This document shows, in pieces, positions 7,619-16,238 of a DNA stretch of 64,000 nucleotides. A program made the translations under genes and the position numbers. A model generated the notes under the pieces. That model did no database searches. It was not told where the DNA came from and saw only the letters and a program-made list of their open reading frames with translations. Numbering within the stretch: the stretch's first letter is position 1; the number at the start of each line of letters is the position of its first letter. Source of the DNA: Arcobacter sp. EP1 (GTDB lineage: Bacteria; Campylobacterota; Campylobacteria; Campylobacterales; Arcobacteraceae); assembly GCA_001655195.1 (NCBI GenBank), contig LPNY01000042.1, forward strand, positions 375,627 through 439,626, written 5' to 3'.

Positions 7619-9977
7619 CACTTTTAATAAAAAACTTCTTATATTCCCTACTAGCCGAGCTATTAGGGAATATTTAAAAAACTTCACAACCACTAATACA
7701 CTTTTACCGACATTTCTAACAATCGATGAATTCTTAAAAAAAGTTTTACTTTTTGATAACCGACACTTTATTGATGAAGAAGAACGATTTCTATTTTTAA
7801 AAGAGGCTGCAAATATCGAGGGACTCAAAAAGTTAGGTTTTTCAAATGAGTTTAGCTTCTTTTTTAAGCAAAGTGATTATCTTTTTCGTTTTTTTGGTGA
7901 AATGGCAAGTGAAAAAGTTAACATAGATACTTTAACTGATTTTGATACCTATGAGTTTTACCATGAACATATTGAAATTCTTAAAGAGATATATACAAAC
8001 TATGTAAAAATTTTAGATAAAAATAGTGCTGTTGATAAAATAAATATGCCACAACACTATAAACTCAATGAAAATTTTTTAGATAAATTTGATGAAATAG
8101 GATTCTTTTTTGAAGGGTATTTAACTAACGTTGAATTGGATATTATAAAAGAGGTAGCTCAAATAAAGCCGTTTTTAATCAACTTACATGTTAATGAGTA
8201 TAATCAAAAATCAATTGAATCATTTAAAACTCTAGGGTTTACTTTAGATGACAATACCCAGTACACATTAAATTTATCAGAGAATAAAATCATAACTAAA
8301 AGTCCAACTGATAAAAACAGACAAAATATAAATGTAGAAGCATTTAATAGCCGTACAAATCAAATTGCATTCATAAAAAAATCCATTACATCTATGTTAG
8401 AAAAAGGAGTTGACCCTGCTAAAATTGCTTTAGTTTTACCCGATGAAAATTTTGCCTTACAACTTCAGCTATACGATAATGAAGGCTACTTTAACTACGC
8501 GATGGGACTTGATATCTATAATGAGAAACTTTATAAATATCTATTAACGATTATTGAATATCTTAATGAAGATGAACTCAAAACTGTTGAAGAGTTAGAA
8601 TTTTTAAAAATTGATAGAGAGTATTTAGATTCAACCCTTAAAAAAGTTTGGCATGAAAATATTAGTGAAATCATTTTTGATGAGACGATAGAGTATTTAA
8701 AAAGTATTGAAACAAATAGTGAACTGTTGGAAAAGTTTGATGAAACTGTTTTTCGTTTAAAACAGCTCTTTTTTAAGACCCAACAAAATCTTAGTACAAA
8801 AGAAGCCTACAAAATACTTTTCCAAAAGGTTTCCAAAATAACACTTGATGATGTTAGTTCTGGGCCAATAACCGTAATGGGTCTTTTAGAGAGTAGGGCA
8901 GTAAATTATGACGGGTTAATTATTGTTGATTTTAATGAAGGATTTATCCCTAAGCGTTCTGTCAAAGATAAGTTTTTATCAACGTCGCTAAAAAAAGGGG
9001 TTAATTTACCTACTGCACAAGACCGTGAAAATTTACAAAAGTATTATTATCATAGAATAATTACCCAAGCAAATGAGGTTTATATTTCCTATGTGAAAAA
9101 TGAAACCATGCAAATCAGTCGATTTGCAAGTGAACTTTTTAAAGAGCATAAGTTTGATACAAATATTCAAGATGATAGATATAAACATATTTTGTTTAAT
9201 CGCCATAAAATTAATCATTTTGATAGTGATGTTAGTTTAGAAATAGATTTATCCAAACTAACTTGGTCTGCAACATCACTGAAAACCTATCTATCTTGTA
9301 AAAGAAAGTTCTATTTACACTATATTAGTGCTATAAAAGAGCATAATACCTCTTTAAAGCCACAAGGCTATGAATTAGGTGATTTGATACATAAAACCCT
9401 TCATAAGCTTTATACACAAAGTGAGCCTAGGTTAATAAACTATGAAAAACTTTTAGAGACACTCAATGAGACTAAAAATAATAATGCCTATTTGTTATTA
9501 GATATAGAAGTATGGAAAAAAAGACTAGATTCTTTTATCGCTTATGAAAAAGAGCGTTTTAAAAGTAATCTAAATATAGTTGCTTTGGAAAAACCCTTTA
9601 TGATTGAACATAAGGGGATTAAATTAAAAGGTGTGATTGATAGAATTGATCAAGTGAATAAAAACCTAGTAGTACTTGACTATAAAACAAGTAGTTCCTT
9701 AAAAGTAGATACCTTAAAAAATTATGAAAAAACAAAAGACTTTCAGCTGGAGTTCTATTTTCTTGCTGCAAAAGCATTGTATCAAGCTGAAGAAATTGAA
9801 ACCGCTTACTATGATTTATATGAGACGACTTTAAAAGAAGAAGTTACATTAGTGCCTAAGTTAGAACTACTTGATAAAGTATTAGAAGAGTTACATACAA
9901 CGCAGGTTGAATTTAATAAATGTGAAGAAAAATCGAACTGTCTTTATTGTGAGTATAAAACTATTTGTGATAGATAG
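7608..9977 (+). CDS. addB: AddB-type PD-(D/E)XK nuclease with iron-sulfur cluster
   Basis: Partner of AddA in double-strand-break end processing. 789 residues: a degenerate N-terminal helicase-like part (no Walker A seen; LLIFPTSRAIREYL at the start), then a C-terminal RecB-type nuclease with the GVIDRIDQ and VVLDYKTSS motifs (PD-DxK active site). Four Cys expected to hold a 4Fe-4S cluster are present: Cys564 (LSCKRKFYLHY) and Cys778, Cys781, Cys787 (CLYCEYKTIC). Its ATG lies inside the end of the FixH-like gene. In this window addA is not next door but 48 kb away. Confidence 0.85.
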   Translation: MHFSTFNKKLLIFPTSRAIREYLKNFTTTNTLLPTFLTIDEFLKKVLLFDNRHFIDEEERFLFLKEAANIEGLKKLGFSNEFSFFFKQSDYLFRFFGEMASEKVNIDTLTDFDTYEFYHEHIEILKEIYTNYVKILDKNSAVDKINMPQHYKLNENFLDKFDEIGFFFEGYLTNVELDIIKEVAQIKPFLINLHVNEYNQKSIESFKTLGFTLDDNTQYTLNLSENKIITKSPTDKNRQNINVEAFNSRTNQIAFIKKSITSMLEKGVDPAKIALVLPDENFALQLQLYDNEGYFNYAMGLDIYNEKLYKYLLTIIEYLNEDELKTVEELEFLKIDREYLDSTLKKVWHENISEIIFDETIEYLKSIETNSELLEKFDETVFRLKQLFFKTQQNLSTKEAYKILFQKVSKITLDDVSSGPITVMGLLESRAVNYDGLIIVDFNEGFIPKRSVKDKFLSTSLKKGVNLPTAQDRENLQKYYYHRIITQANEVYISYVKNETMQISRFASELFKEHKFDTNIQDDRYKHILFNRHKINHFDSDVSLEIDLSKLTWSATSLKTYLSCKRKFYLHYISAIKEHNTSLKPQGYELGDLIHKTLHKLYTQSEPRLINYEKLLETLNETKNNNAYLLLDIEVWKKRLDSFIAYEKERFKSNLNIVALEKPFMIEHKGIKLKGVIDRIDQVNKNLVVLDYKTSSSLKVDTLKNYEKTKDFQLEFYFLAAKALYQAEEIETAYYDLYETTLKEEVTLVPKLELLDKVLEELHTTQVEFNKCEEKSNCLYCEYKTICDR

Positions 9978-10010
9978 TTGTAAGAGTTTTTTCTATGAGT
10001 AAAAACTGCA

Positions 10011-10035
10011 TCTAAATAGTTATTAACTATTTAGA
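10011..10035 (-). terminator. hairpin at the convergent addB/prfB ends
   Basis: TCTAAATAGTT (10011-10021) pairs with AACTATTTAGA (10025-10035) around a three-base loop. It covers the prfB stop codon. On the minus strand the hairpin is followed after a few bases by TTTTT, so it could end prfB transcripts; GC content of the stem is low and the call is tentative. Confidence 0.4.
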
Positions 10036-11121
10036 AGTAGCTATTAGTACGTCTTCAATGATTTTTGTAATATCACCGTCTAAAATGGCACTAACATTAG
10101 AGTATCCGATGTTTGAACGGGTATCTTTTACTTGTTGGTAGGGTTGTAGTACGTATGAGCGAATCTGATGCCCCCATCCAATTTCACTTTTTTCAACACC
10201 ATCTTTATCTGCTTGTTGTTTTTCAAGTTCTAATTCATAGAGTCTTGATTTTAGCATTTTCATAGCACTGGCTTTATTTTTATGCTGACTTCTGTCATTT
10301 TGACACTGAACAACAATGTTAGTTTCAATATGTGTAATTCGAATAGCAGATTCCGTTTTATTAACGTGTTGCCCACCTGCTCCACTGGCTCTATAGGTGT
10401 CAATTCTAATATCTTTATCTTCAATTTCAATATCAATGTTATCATCAATCTCAGGACTGACCATAACAGAAGCAAATGAGGTATGACGTTTAGCATTGGA
10501 ATCAAATGGTGAAATACGTACTAATCTGTGAATTCCGTTTTCGGCTTTTAAATACCCGTAGGCATTTTCACCTTTAATAATGAAAGAGACATCTTTGATT
10601 CCTGCTTCCTCACCATCTTGATAATCAAGAAGTTCGATTTTAAAATCATTTCTCTCTGACCATCGTAAGTACATACGATAAAGCATGGAAGCCCAATCTT
10701 GTGATTCTGTACCACCTGCTCCTGGATGAATAGAAACAATTGCATTTGAAGAATCATCAGGATTACTTAACATTACTTCAATTTCAGTTTTTTTAATCAA
10801 TTCATCTAAATCATTAGCTTCATCATGAAGCATTTCAAAAGTGTCTTCATCATTATCTTCAGTTGCTAATTCATGTAGTTCATTGGTTTCTTGAAGGGCT
10901 TCATAGGCTTTATTAAATTTAGAAAGTTTACTTAAGATTCGATTCTTTTCAATTCCAATTTTAGTTGCAGTATCAACATCATTCCAAAAGTCTTGGTCTG
11001 CTTCTAAGTCTTCAATCTCTTTAATCCTAATGTTGAGCTTATCAGGTTTTAAAATATTTTTAATATTATCAAGTTTTGTATTAAGTAGTTTAAGTAGTTC
11101 TGAGTATTCGTATGCATCCAT
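10027..11121 (-). CDS. prfB: peptide chain release factor 2 (no programmed frameshift)
   Basis: Recognises UAA and UGA stops and triggers peptide release. 364 residues with the tripeptide anticodon SPF (RISPFDS, near residue 204) and the universal GGQ loop ([18 protein letters not shown], near 248). The protein reads through the N-terminal region in one frame ([20 protein letters not shown]), so the autoregulatory +1 frameshift found in many prfB genes is absent. AAGGGA precedes the ATG by six bases. It is transcribed convergently to addB and stands alone. Confidence 0.96.
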   Translation of the reverse strand: MDAYEYSELLKLLNTKLDNIKNILKPDKLNIRIKEIEDLEADQDFWNDVDTATKIGIEKNRILSKLSKFNKAYEALQETNELHELATEDNDEDTFEMLHDEANDLDELIKKTEIEVMLSNPDDSSNAIVSIHPGAGGTESQDWASMLYRMYLRWSERNDFKIELLDYQDGEEAGIKDVSFIIKGENAYGYLKAENGIHRLVRISPFDSNAKRHTSFASVMVSPEIDDNIDIEIEDKDIRIDTYRASGAGGQHVNKTESAIRITHIETNIVVQCQNDRSQHKNKASAMKMLKSRLYELELEKQQADKDGVEKSEIGWGHQIRSYVLQPYQQVKDTRSNIGYSNVSAILDGDITKIIEDVLIATSK

Positions 11122-11150
11122 GTATAATCCCTTATAAAAAAGGATTATAC
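11122..11150 (-). promoter_or_regulatory. prfB promoter region with 9-bp inverted repeat
   Basis: GTATAATCC (11122-11130) and GGATTATAC (11142-11150) form a perfect 9-bp inverted repeat with an 11-base spacer. On the minus strand the distal arm gives a TGTATAAT -10 element (hexamer 11144-11149), placing the transcript start about 16 bases before the prfB ATG. The proximal arm includes part of the Shine-Dalgarno GGGA, so longer transcripts could fold and mask it. Confidence 0.5.
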
Positions 11151-11193
11151 ATTATTAAGTTTTATAGCTTTATAAGAGCAAGTTTTACTATAA

Positions 11194-11826
11194 CTATTTT
11201 ATAGTTTCTTCTTTTTTCGCCTTAATTGATTGGATGTAAGCATAAACTTCTTTAATTTTTTGAGAATTTAAAGTAATAGCATAAGGTCTCATAATCATTG
11301 CATAACCTCTATCATACTTTTCTAATGTGTACTCGCGTATAGCTAAAGTAAAATCAGATAAATTCATATTGATGAGTGCTCGAGCCGTGTTATAAGGTGT
11401 TTTTTCTGCTTTTTCTCCATGACATCGAGTACACGTATTTTGATAAATAGCTTTTCCGTTGACCATCATTCTTTCTCTTCGTTCAATTCCTGCTTGTTTT
11501 TTATCTTCTTTTTTCTTATTTTCTAATCTTTCAATAATTTTTCGTTCTAGTTCTGCCATATTTACTGAATCTATAGTTGTTTCTTTTTTGAAAATATAGA
11601 TGTAATTAGAGTTTGAGATTTTAATATCGTCAACACTCCATCCTTCTTTTTTCATATCTTGTACTGTTTTAGAACCATTACAAAGTCCACCATCAAGATT
11701 AACTTTTTCAATTGTTGTAAAATTTTTATGATCTTCTTTAAAACACATTGTTGTCTCTGCTTGAAGAGAGGTTAGACTGAGTGTTCCAAAAAGAAATAGT
11801 GTGACAAGTTTAGCGTTTAGTTTCAT
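11194..11826 (-). CDS. secreted monoheme c-type cytochrome
   Basis: 210 residues: signal peptide (MKLNAKLVTLFLFGTLSLTS, cleavage after LQA), a region with two Cys (MCFKED, GGLCNG), a charged coiled-coil-like stretch (ELERKIIERLENKKKEDKKQ) and a C-terminal cytochrome c domain with CTRCHG and a Met-containing RGYAMIMRPYA as probable sixth ligand. I start at the ATG at 11826: the upstream ATG at 11832 overlaps the AAAGGA ribosome binding site. Likely a periplasmic electron carrier or sensor-like protein; the N-terminal domain is not recognised. Confidence 0.75.
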   Translation of the reverse strand: MKLNAKLVTLFLFGTLSLTSLQAETTMCFKEDHKNFTTIEKVNLDGGLCNGSKTVQDMKKEGWSVDDIKISNSNYIYIFKKETTIDSVNMAELERKIIERLENKKKEDKKQAGIERRERMMVNGKAIYQNTCTRCHGEKAEKTPYNTARALINMNLSDFTLAIREYTLEKYDRGYAMIMRPYAITLNSQKIKEVYAYIQSIKAKKEETIK

Positions 11827-11900
11827 ATCCATCCTTTAAAAAGGTTATTTTATCATAAAGTAACTTTTATTTATAAAGAATTTGAGTCGTTTTAGAAATA

Positions 11901-11932
11901 AAAAAAGGTTAGAGAAAGAACCTCTAACCTTT
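11901..11932 (-). terminator. intrinsic terminator of the porin gene
   Basis: AAAGGTTAGAG (11904-11914) pairs with CTCTAACCTTT (11922-11932), an 11-bp stem with a seven-base loop; on the minus strand it is followed by a run of seven T. It sits 30 bases after the porin stop, as expected for a strongly expressed single gene. Confidence 0.85.
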
Positions 11933-11961
11933 ATGAGTTTAGTCGTATTTTAACTTCTAGA

Positions 11962-13089
11962 TTAGAAAGTATATTGAACTTCTACTCTACCTCTAACTTT
12001 TTCAGTATCATTACCAGTTGTGTAATCAACTTCGTATTGAGAAATTCTGAAGTAAGTATTTAAGTTTGAAGACATTTTGTAAGAAACTTGTCCTAAAATC
12101 TCAGTAAGATCTTGTTTTTCAGTTGCAGATTCTTTCATGTCACCATCAGCATATGCCGCTCTTAAAGTTACTTTGTCAGTTAATGCGTAAGAAGCATCTA
12201 ATGCAACGATTGATAAATCAGCTTTTGTAGCAGAACCTAATTGCCATAATAAGAACTCTGCTGGTGTTTCAGCTGATGCAGCGTAATCATTAGAAGCTAC
12301 GGCGTGGTAAGAACCAGAACCATCTTTACCTGTAGAAGCATAAGTTAATTTAGCAGATAATGCTTCGATTGAACCAGAAACGTAAGCTTTGAAAGTATCA
12401 TACTCAGCTGAAGAGTTATCTAAATCAGTTTCAGAGTACTCAACACCAACCATTACAGGACCAACAGTTGCGTCAGCTTTAACATTGTAAGCGTTTCCTA
12501 AATCAGGAACGTCAGCATATTGACCTAATAATGCAACAGGACCAGCGTTACCCATAGCAATTACAGAGTATAAATCGTACCCTTCGTATGGACCAACATT
12601 AGAGTTAGTAGTTGTGTTAGATGCAGATTGAGTAATAAATCCAGCAGCACCTACAGTAAATGCTCCAGCATTATATAATGCAACAACACCATCACCTTGT
12701 GCAGCGTCTGTCATTCTTCCTGGGATATTTTGTTGACCGAAGTTAACAGTTGTAGCACCATTTACATATTGGAAGTAGTAATCTTCAATAGTAACAGCAC
12801 CCTTATCTACATTGTTTGTATCATCATTTGCATTGTCAATTTTAAATACAGCAGTTACCATATCGTTAACTGGAACTTTAGCATTGATTTCTATTTCAAC
12901 ATCTGACTTGTTAGCATTTCCATTATCATTATTACCTGCAGTATCAGTTGCAGTATCTTCATATCTTAATCTGAATTGACCAGATACATCAACACCTTTA
13001 ATAGCTTCAGCTAAATCAGCTGCACTTGCAGAAGTCATACCAGCTACAGCTACCGCTGCTACTAAACTCATTTTTGCGAATTTTTTCAT
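11962..13089 (-). CDS. major outer membrane porin
   Basis: A 375-residue outer membrane beta-barrel precursor. Signal peptide MKKFAKMSLVAAVAVAGMTS-ASA with cleavage before ADLAEAIKGVDVSGQFRLRYE, alternating strands rich in Gly, Asn, Asp and aromatic residues, and the terminal Phe (RVEVQYTF) used for barrel insertion. It resembles Campylobacter and Arcobacter major porins (Campylobacter porin family). Codon choice, a strong AGGAGAA binding site, its own promoter and a terminator point to high expression. Acidic Ca-binding-like stretches (DTATDTAGNNDNGN) occur in the first external loop. Confidence 0.88.
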   Translation of the reverse strand: MKKFAKMSLVAAVAVAGMTSASAADLAEAIKGVDVSGQFRLRYEDTATDTAGNNDNGNANKSDVEIEINAKVPVNDMVTAVFKIDNANDDTNNVDKGAVTIEDYYFQYVNGATTVNFGQQNIPGRMTDAAQGDGVVALYNAGAFTVGAAGFITQSASNTTTNSNVGPYEGYDLYSVIAMGNAGPVALLGQYADVPDLGNAYNVKADATVGPVMVGVEYSETDLDNSSAEYDTFKAYVSGSIEALSAKLTYASTGKDGSGSYHAVASNDYAASAETPAEFLLWQLGSATKADLSIVALDASYALTDKVTLRAAYADGDMKESATEKQDLTEILGQVSYKMSSNLNTYFRISQYEVDYTTGNDTEKVRGRVEVQYTF

Positions 13090-13109
13090 TTGTTCTCCTA
13101 AATTTCGAA

Positions 13110-13115
13110 ATTATA
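13110..13115 (-). promoter_or_regulatory. porin -10 element
   Basis: On the minus strand GATTATAATTTC contains a perfect TATAAT, 22 bases upstream of the ATG; the AGGAGAA ribosome binding site lies between. No clear -35 box, as is common in Campylobacterota. Just upstream is a GC-rich patch (13120-13138). Confidence 0.55.
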
Positions 13116-13119
13116 ATCA

Positions 13120-13138
13120 GTTCCCGGAGCGCGCGAAC
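13120..13138. promoter_or_regulatory. GC-rich imperfect palindrome upstream of the porin -10
   Basis: GTTCCCGGAGCGCGCGAAC has GTTC/GAAC ends and inner CG/CG pairs. It stands out in a very AT-rich intergenic region and lies directly upstream of the porin -10, where a regulator or the RNA polymerase spacer region would sit. Possible operator; no known consensus matched. Confidence 0.3.
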
Positions 13139-13298
13139 AATCTCTATATACATATATAAAGAAACCTTTCCGGTACACCGTTGCGAAAATTCTACCCCTA
13201 TTAATTTTAAAATATTCTTAAATGAAGCTATATTGATGTAATTTAGAAGAAATTTAATGTAATGTTAAGTTTCAAGAAACTTTATAAATGTACCTATT

Positions 13299-13610
13299 TT
13301 AGGCAGTGACAGAGACTGAACAGTTTTTCAGTATGGTAGGTTTTTCAATAGTTAGATTGATTTTTGTAATAGGATATCGAGTTTTGAGTCTATTCTTTAT
13401 ATAGAGTAACGCCTCTTCAATAAGTTGAAACTTCTTTTTTTTCATGATAGATTCAATCTCTTTAGCTATTTTTGAGTAGTCAACAAATTGACCTTCTTGA
13501 TAGTTGTAGTGGCAAGAAAACTGAATGATTACTTTTTGTTTTTTTACACGCTCTTTGGGCAAGATACCAAGAATACATTTAAATGTTAAATCTTTAATAA
13601 CTATTTTCAT
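13299..13610 (-). CDS. folB: dihydroneopterin aldolase-type protein FolB
   Basis: 103 residues with the FolB pattern: IKDLTFKCILGILPKERVKKQKV (active-site region with the conserved LTF-x3-GI-x-ExE-like segment), DYSKIAKEIESIMKKKKFQLIEEAL and the C-terminal INLTIEKP. FolB converts dihydroneopterin to 6-hydroxymethyl-dihydropterin in folate synthesis. It is short for the family (about 120) and lacks some usual acidic residues after GILP, but the fold pattern is good. The ATG follows the plsY stop with no spacer, so the two genes form an operon. Confidence 0.75.
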   Translation of the reverse strand: MKIVIKDLTFKCILGILPKERVKKQKVIIQFSCHYNYQEGQFVDYSKIAKEIESIMKKKKFQLIEEALLYIKNRLKTRYPITKINLTIEKPTILKNCSVSVTA

Positions 13611-14231
13611 CTATACGACTTTTGCTTCTTCTTTTTTGATGAGTCGAATAATATTTGGAATGTGTTTATAATAAATCACAAAAGCAATAATATACATTGG
13701 TGCATTGCTACCTACTCCTAAACCATTATTAAAAATGATTGCAGAGATAACTACTCCTGCAAGACCTAAAAGTGAGGCTAAAGAGGATACTTTGAGCACT
13801 TTTGCACAAAATCCCCAAACAGCAGCACCGATTAATGTTGGAATTGGAATTAAAACTAAGAAAACACCAAGTCCTGTAGCAACACCCTTTCCACCCTCTA
13901 ATCCTAAATAAATAGAGTAACAGTGACCTAAGATTGATAAAACAGCCATTCCCCAAAGTGTTGATTCACTTAAACCATATGCCATACCAATGAGTAAGAC
14001 AAGTGTTCCTTTAATAGCGTCTAATATAACAGTTGCAAGTCCGAGTTTTTTAGCCAAGGTTGGATTCGTCTCTTTTACAACACGAAGAACATTGGTTGCT
14101 CCAATAGATTTACTTCCGTGCTCTTTAATATTAACACCTGCAAAGGTTTTAGCCAGTAATAAACCAAAAGGAATTGACCCGATTAAGTAAGCAGCTGCAA
14201 AGAAAACAATATTCGTATTAAAAAAATCCAT
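13611..14231 (-). CDS. plsY: acyl-phosphate:glycerol-3-phosphate acyltransferase PlsY
   Basis: Integral membrane enzyme that acylates glycerol-3-phosphate from acyl-phosphate, the first step of phospholipid synthesis. 206 residues, about five membrane segments, and the three conserved loops: GSIPFGLLLAK near residue 18, EHGSKSIGATNVLRV near 37-50, and LEGGKGVATGLGV near 110. Pairs with folB downstream. The gene is divergent from nadA. Confidence 0.95.
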   Translation of the reverse strand: MDFFNTNIVFFAAAYLIGSIPFGLLLAKTFAGVNIKEHGSKSIGATNVLRVVKETNPTLAKKLGLATVILDAIKGTLVLLIGMAYGLSESTLWGMAVLSILGHCYSIYLGLEGGKGVATGLGVFLVLIPIPTLIGAAVWGFCAKVLKVSSLASLLGLAGVVISAIIFNNGLGVGSNAPMYIIAFVIYYKHIPNIIRLIKKEEAKVV

Positions 14232-14271
14232 TTAGACCCTTATTTTATATGTATAGTTAATGTAAAAGAAG

Positions 14272-14277
14272 ATTATA
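14272..14277 (-). promoter_or_regulatory. plsY -10 element
   Basis: Minus-strand AGTTATAATC contains TATAAT 41 bases upstream of the plsY ATG. No convincing -35 box. The nadA promoter must lie on the other side of this 122-base divergent region; GATAAC at about 14334 with ATGACA upstream is a weak candidate. Confidence 0.45.
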
Positions 14278-14353
14278 ACTAAAATTTTGTTATATTCCGA
14301 TTTAATTATATCAATGACAATAAAAATTGAGCAAAGATAACTAGAGGTAAATT

Positions 14354-15346
14354 TTGAATTTAAAAGAAGAAATTTTAAAGTTAAAAGAGAAACTGGATGT
14401 AACAGTTGTAGCACACTTTTATCAACGTGATGAAGTGTTTGAGTTAGCGGATATTACAGGAGACTCTTTAGAGTTAGCCAAAAGAGCAATGCAAACAAAA
14501 AGTAAATATGTACTATTTTGTGGTGTTGGTTTTATGGGTGAAAGTGTAAAAGTTTTAAGTCCGCAAAAACGAGTTTTGATGCCAAAAGTTGCATGTTGTG
14601 CCATGGCACGAATGATTGATGTGCAGTATTTTGATGAGAATTTAGCCATTTTAAATAAGGTGGGCATTAATAATGATGATATTCTCCCAATTACTTATAT
14701 TAATTCCAGTGCCGCAGTAAAAGCACGAGTGGGTGAAATGGGTGGTATGGTATGTACATCGTCAAATGCCTATAAAATTATAGAAAAAGGGTTAAAATCA
14801 GGGAAGAAGATTTTCTTTGTTCCTGATAGATGTTTAGGACAAAACTTTGCCAAATCATTAAACCTAACTTCTGCAGTTGTTGGTGATGGCACAGATTTAC
14901 ATAAAGCTGATATTATTTGTTATAACGGTTTTTGTTCAGTACATCAACTCTTTACTGTTGAAGATATCGAGTTTTATCGAGAAAAATATCCTGATATTTT
15001 AATTGCAGTGCATCCTGAATGTGACCCGTCTATTTGTGATGCTGCTGATTTTGTGGGTTCAACCTCACAATTAATTACTTTCATTAAAGAGTTACCCGTT
15101 GAGCAAAAAGTTGCTGTTGGAACAGAGTATAATATGGTAAATCGTCTCCGAGAAAAAAATACCTATATTTTAAGTTCTACCAAACCAGAGTGTCCTACTA
15201 TGAATGAAACAACACTAGAAGATGTTTATGCAACGTTAAAACAGATTGAACAAGGTAGTGATGAACCTTATGAAAATGAAATCAAAGTGGATGAAAAAAC
15301 AGTAAAATATGCAAAATTAGCATTAGAGAGGATGTTTGACGTATGA
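14354..15346 (+). CDS. nadA: quinolinate synthase NadA
   Basis: 4Fe-4S enzyme that condenses iminoaspartate with dihydroxyacetone phosphate to quinolinate in NAD synthesis. 330 residues with HFYQRDEVFELADITGDSL near the start and three cluster cysteines in the expected contexts (KVACC near 81, NGFCSVHQLFT, and KPECPTMNETT). Starts at a TTG (14354) preceded by AGAGGT. nadC overlaps it by four bases (ATGA), a tight operon. Confidence 0.96.
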   Translation: MNLKEEILKLKEKLDVTVVAHFYQRDEVFELADITGDSLELAKRAMQTKSKYVLFCGVGFMGESVKVLSPQKRVLMPKVACCAMARMIDVQYFDENLAILNKVGINNDDILPITYINSSAAVKARVGEMGGMVCTSSNAYKIIEKGLKSGKKIFFVPDRCLGQNFAKSLNLTSAVVGDGTDLHKADIICYNGFCSVHQLFTVEDIEFYREKYPDILIAVHPECDPSICDAADFVGSTSQLITFIKELPVEQKVAVGTEYNMVNRLREKNTYILSSTKPECPTMNETTLEDVYATLKQIEQGSDEPYENEIKVDEKTVKYAKLALERMFDV

Positions 15347-16164
15347 TTAATATTAAAAAGTTTGTAAAAAATGCCATTATAGAAGATAATGGTCGAGGTG
15401 ACCTTTTCTTTGATGTTGCTCCAAAAGGAAGATTTAAAGCACGTGCTATTGCCAAAGATGATGGAATTCTTGCTGGAGAAATCTATGCTAAGGCATTGGC
15501 AAAAACTGAAAAGTTTGATTGCAAGTTTTTAAAACATGATGGTGAAGTGATTAAAAAGGGTGATGTTATTGCAAAACTAGAAGGAAAAGCCTCTATTCTT
15601 TTATCATCAGAGCGAACTTTTTTAAATATGTTACAACATGCTTCTGGAATTGCAACAATGGCAAACTCTTTTGCCTCTAAAATAGATGATTTAGAGGTTG
15701 CTCTATTAGATACTCGAAAAACACGACCCCAGTTAAGAGACTTTGAAAAGTATGCCTCTAGAATTGGTGGAGCAATTAATCATAGACTTGGACTTGATGA
15801 TTGTTTGATGATTAAAGATACTCATATGAAAACCATAGATAATCTTTCAGAGTTTATTAAAAAAGCACGTAAACGAATTTCATGGGTTACAAAAATAGAG
15901 ATCGAATGTGAAACGTTTGAACAAGTTAAAGAAGCCATGGAAGCGGGTGGTGATATTATTATGTGTGATAATATGACACCAGAACAAATCAAAGCAGTTG
16001 TTAAATTTAGAGATGAAGTACATCCTCATGTTTTATTAGAAGCTAGCGGTAATATCTCACTTGAAACAGTGCGTGATTACGCGTTGAGTGGTGTTGATGC
16101 ATTGAGTTCAGGTTCAATAATTCACCAAGCAACGTGGTTAGATTTTTCCATGAAATTTGATTAA
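15343..16164 (+). CDS. nadC: nicotinate-nucleotide diphosphorylase (carboxylating) NadC
   Basis: Turns quinolinate and PRPP into nicotinate mononucleotide. 273 residues; diagnostic stretches are ERTFLNMLQHASGIATM, the PRPP/quinolinate-binding LDTRKTRPQLRDFEKYA, GGAINHRLGLDDCLMIKDTH and the EASGNISLETVRDYALSGV segment near the end. Overlaps nadA by ATGA. About 75 bases and a promoter-like TATAAT separate it from nrnA. Confidence 0.97.
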   Translation: MINIKKFVKNAIIEDNGRGDLFFDVAPKGRFKARAIAKDDGILAGEIYAKALAKTEKFDCKFLKHDGEVIKKGDVIAKLEGKASILLSSERTFLNMLQHASGIATMANSFASKIDDLEVALLDTRKTRPQLRDFEKYASRIGGAINHRLGLDDCLMIKDTHMKTIDNLSEFIKKARKRISWVTKIEIECETFEQVKEAMEAGGDIIMCDNMTPEQIKAVVKFRDEVHPHVLLEASGNISLETVRDYALSGVDALSSGSIIHQATWLDFSMKFD

Positions 16165-16206
16165 TAATTAAATTGAGTCATTAACGTTTGGTTATCAAAC
16201 AAAAAC

Positions 16207-16212
16207 TATAAT
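16207..16212 (+). promoter_or_regulatory. -10 element upstream of nrnA
   Basis: ACTATAATAG contains TATAAT 26 bases before the nrnA ATG, with AAAGGAGAG between. Directly upstream lies GTTTGGTTATCAAAC (16186-16200), a small inverted repeat that might be an operator or a remnant nadC terminator. Confidence 0.5.
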
Positions 16213-16238
16213 AGTAAGCATTAAATAAAGGAGAGTAA

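Noticed and set aside
10282-10757. Several open frames on both strands inside prfB
   Set aside because: They overlap the full, motif-complete RF2 frame and read as low-information shadows.
13026-13241. Open frame on the plus strand across the porin promoter
   Set aside because: Antisense to the porin signal peptide and its promoter, with no ribosome binding site or domain.
16186-16200. GTTTGGTTATCAAAC as the nadC terminator
   Set aside because: Only five base pairs and followed by A rather than T on the plus strand.
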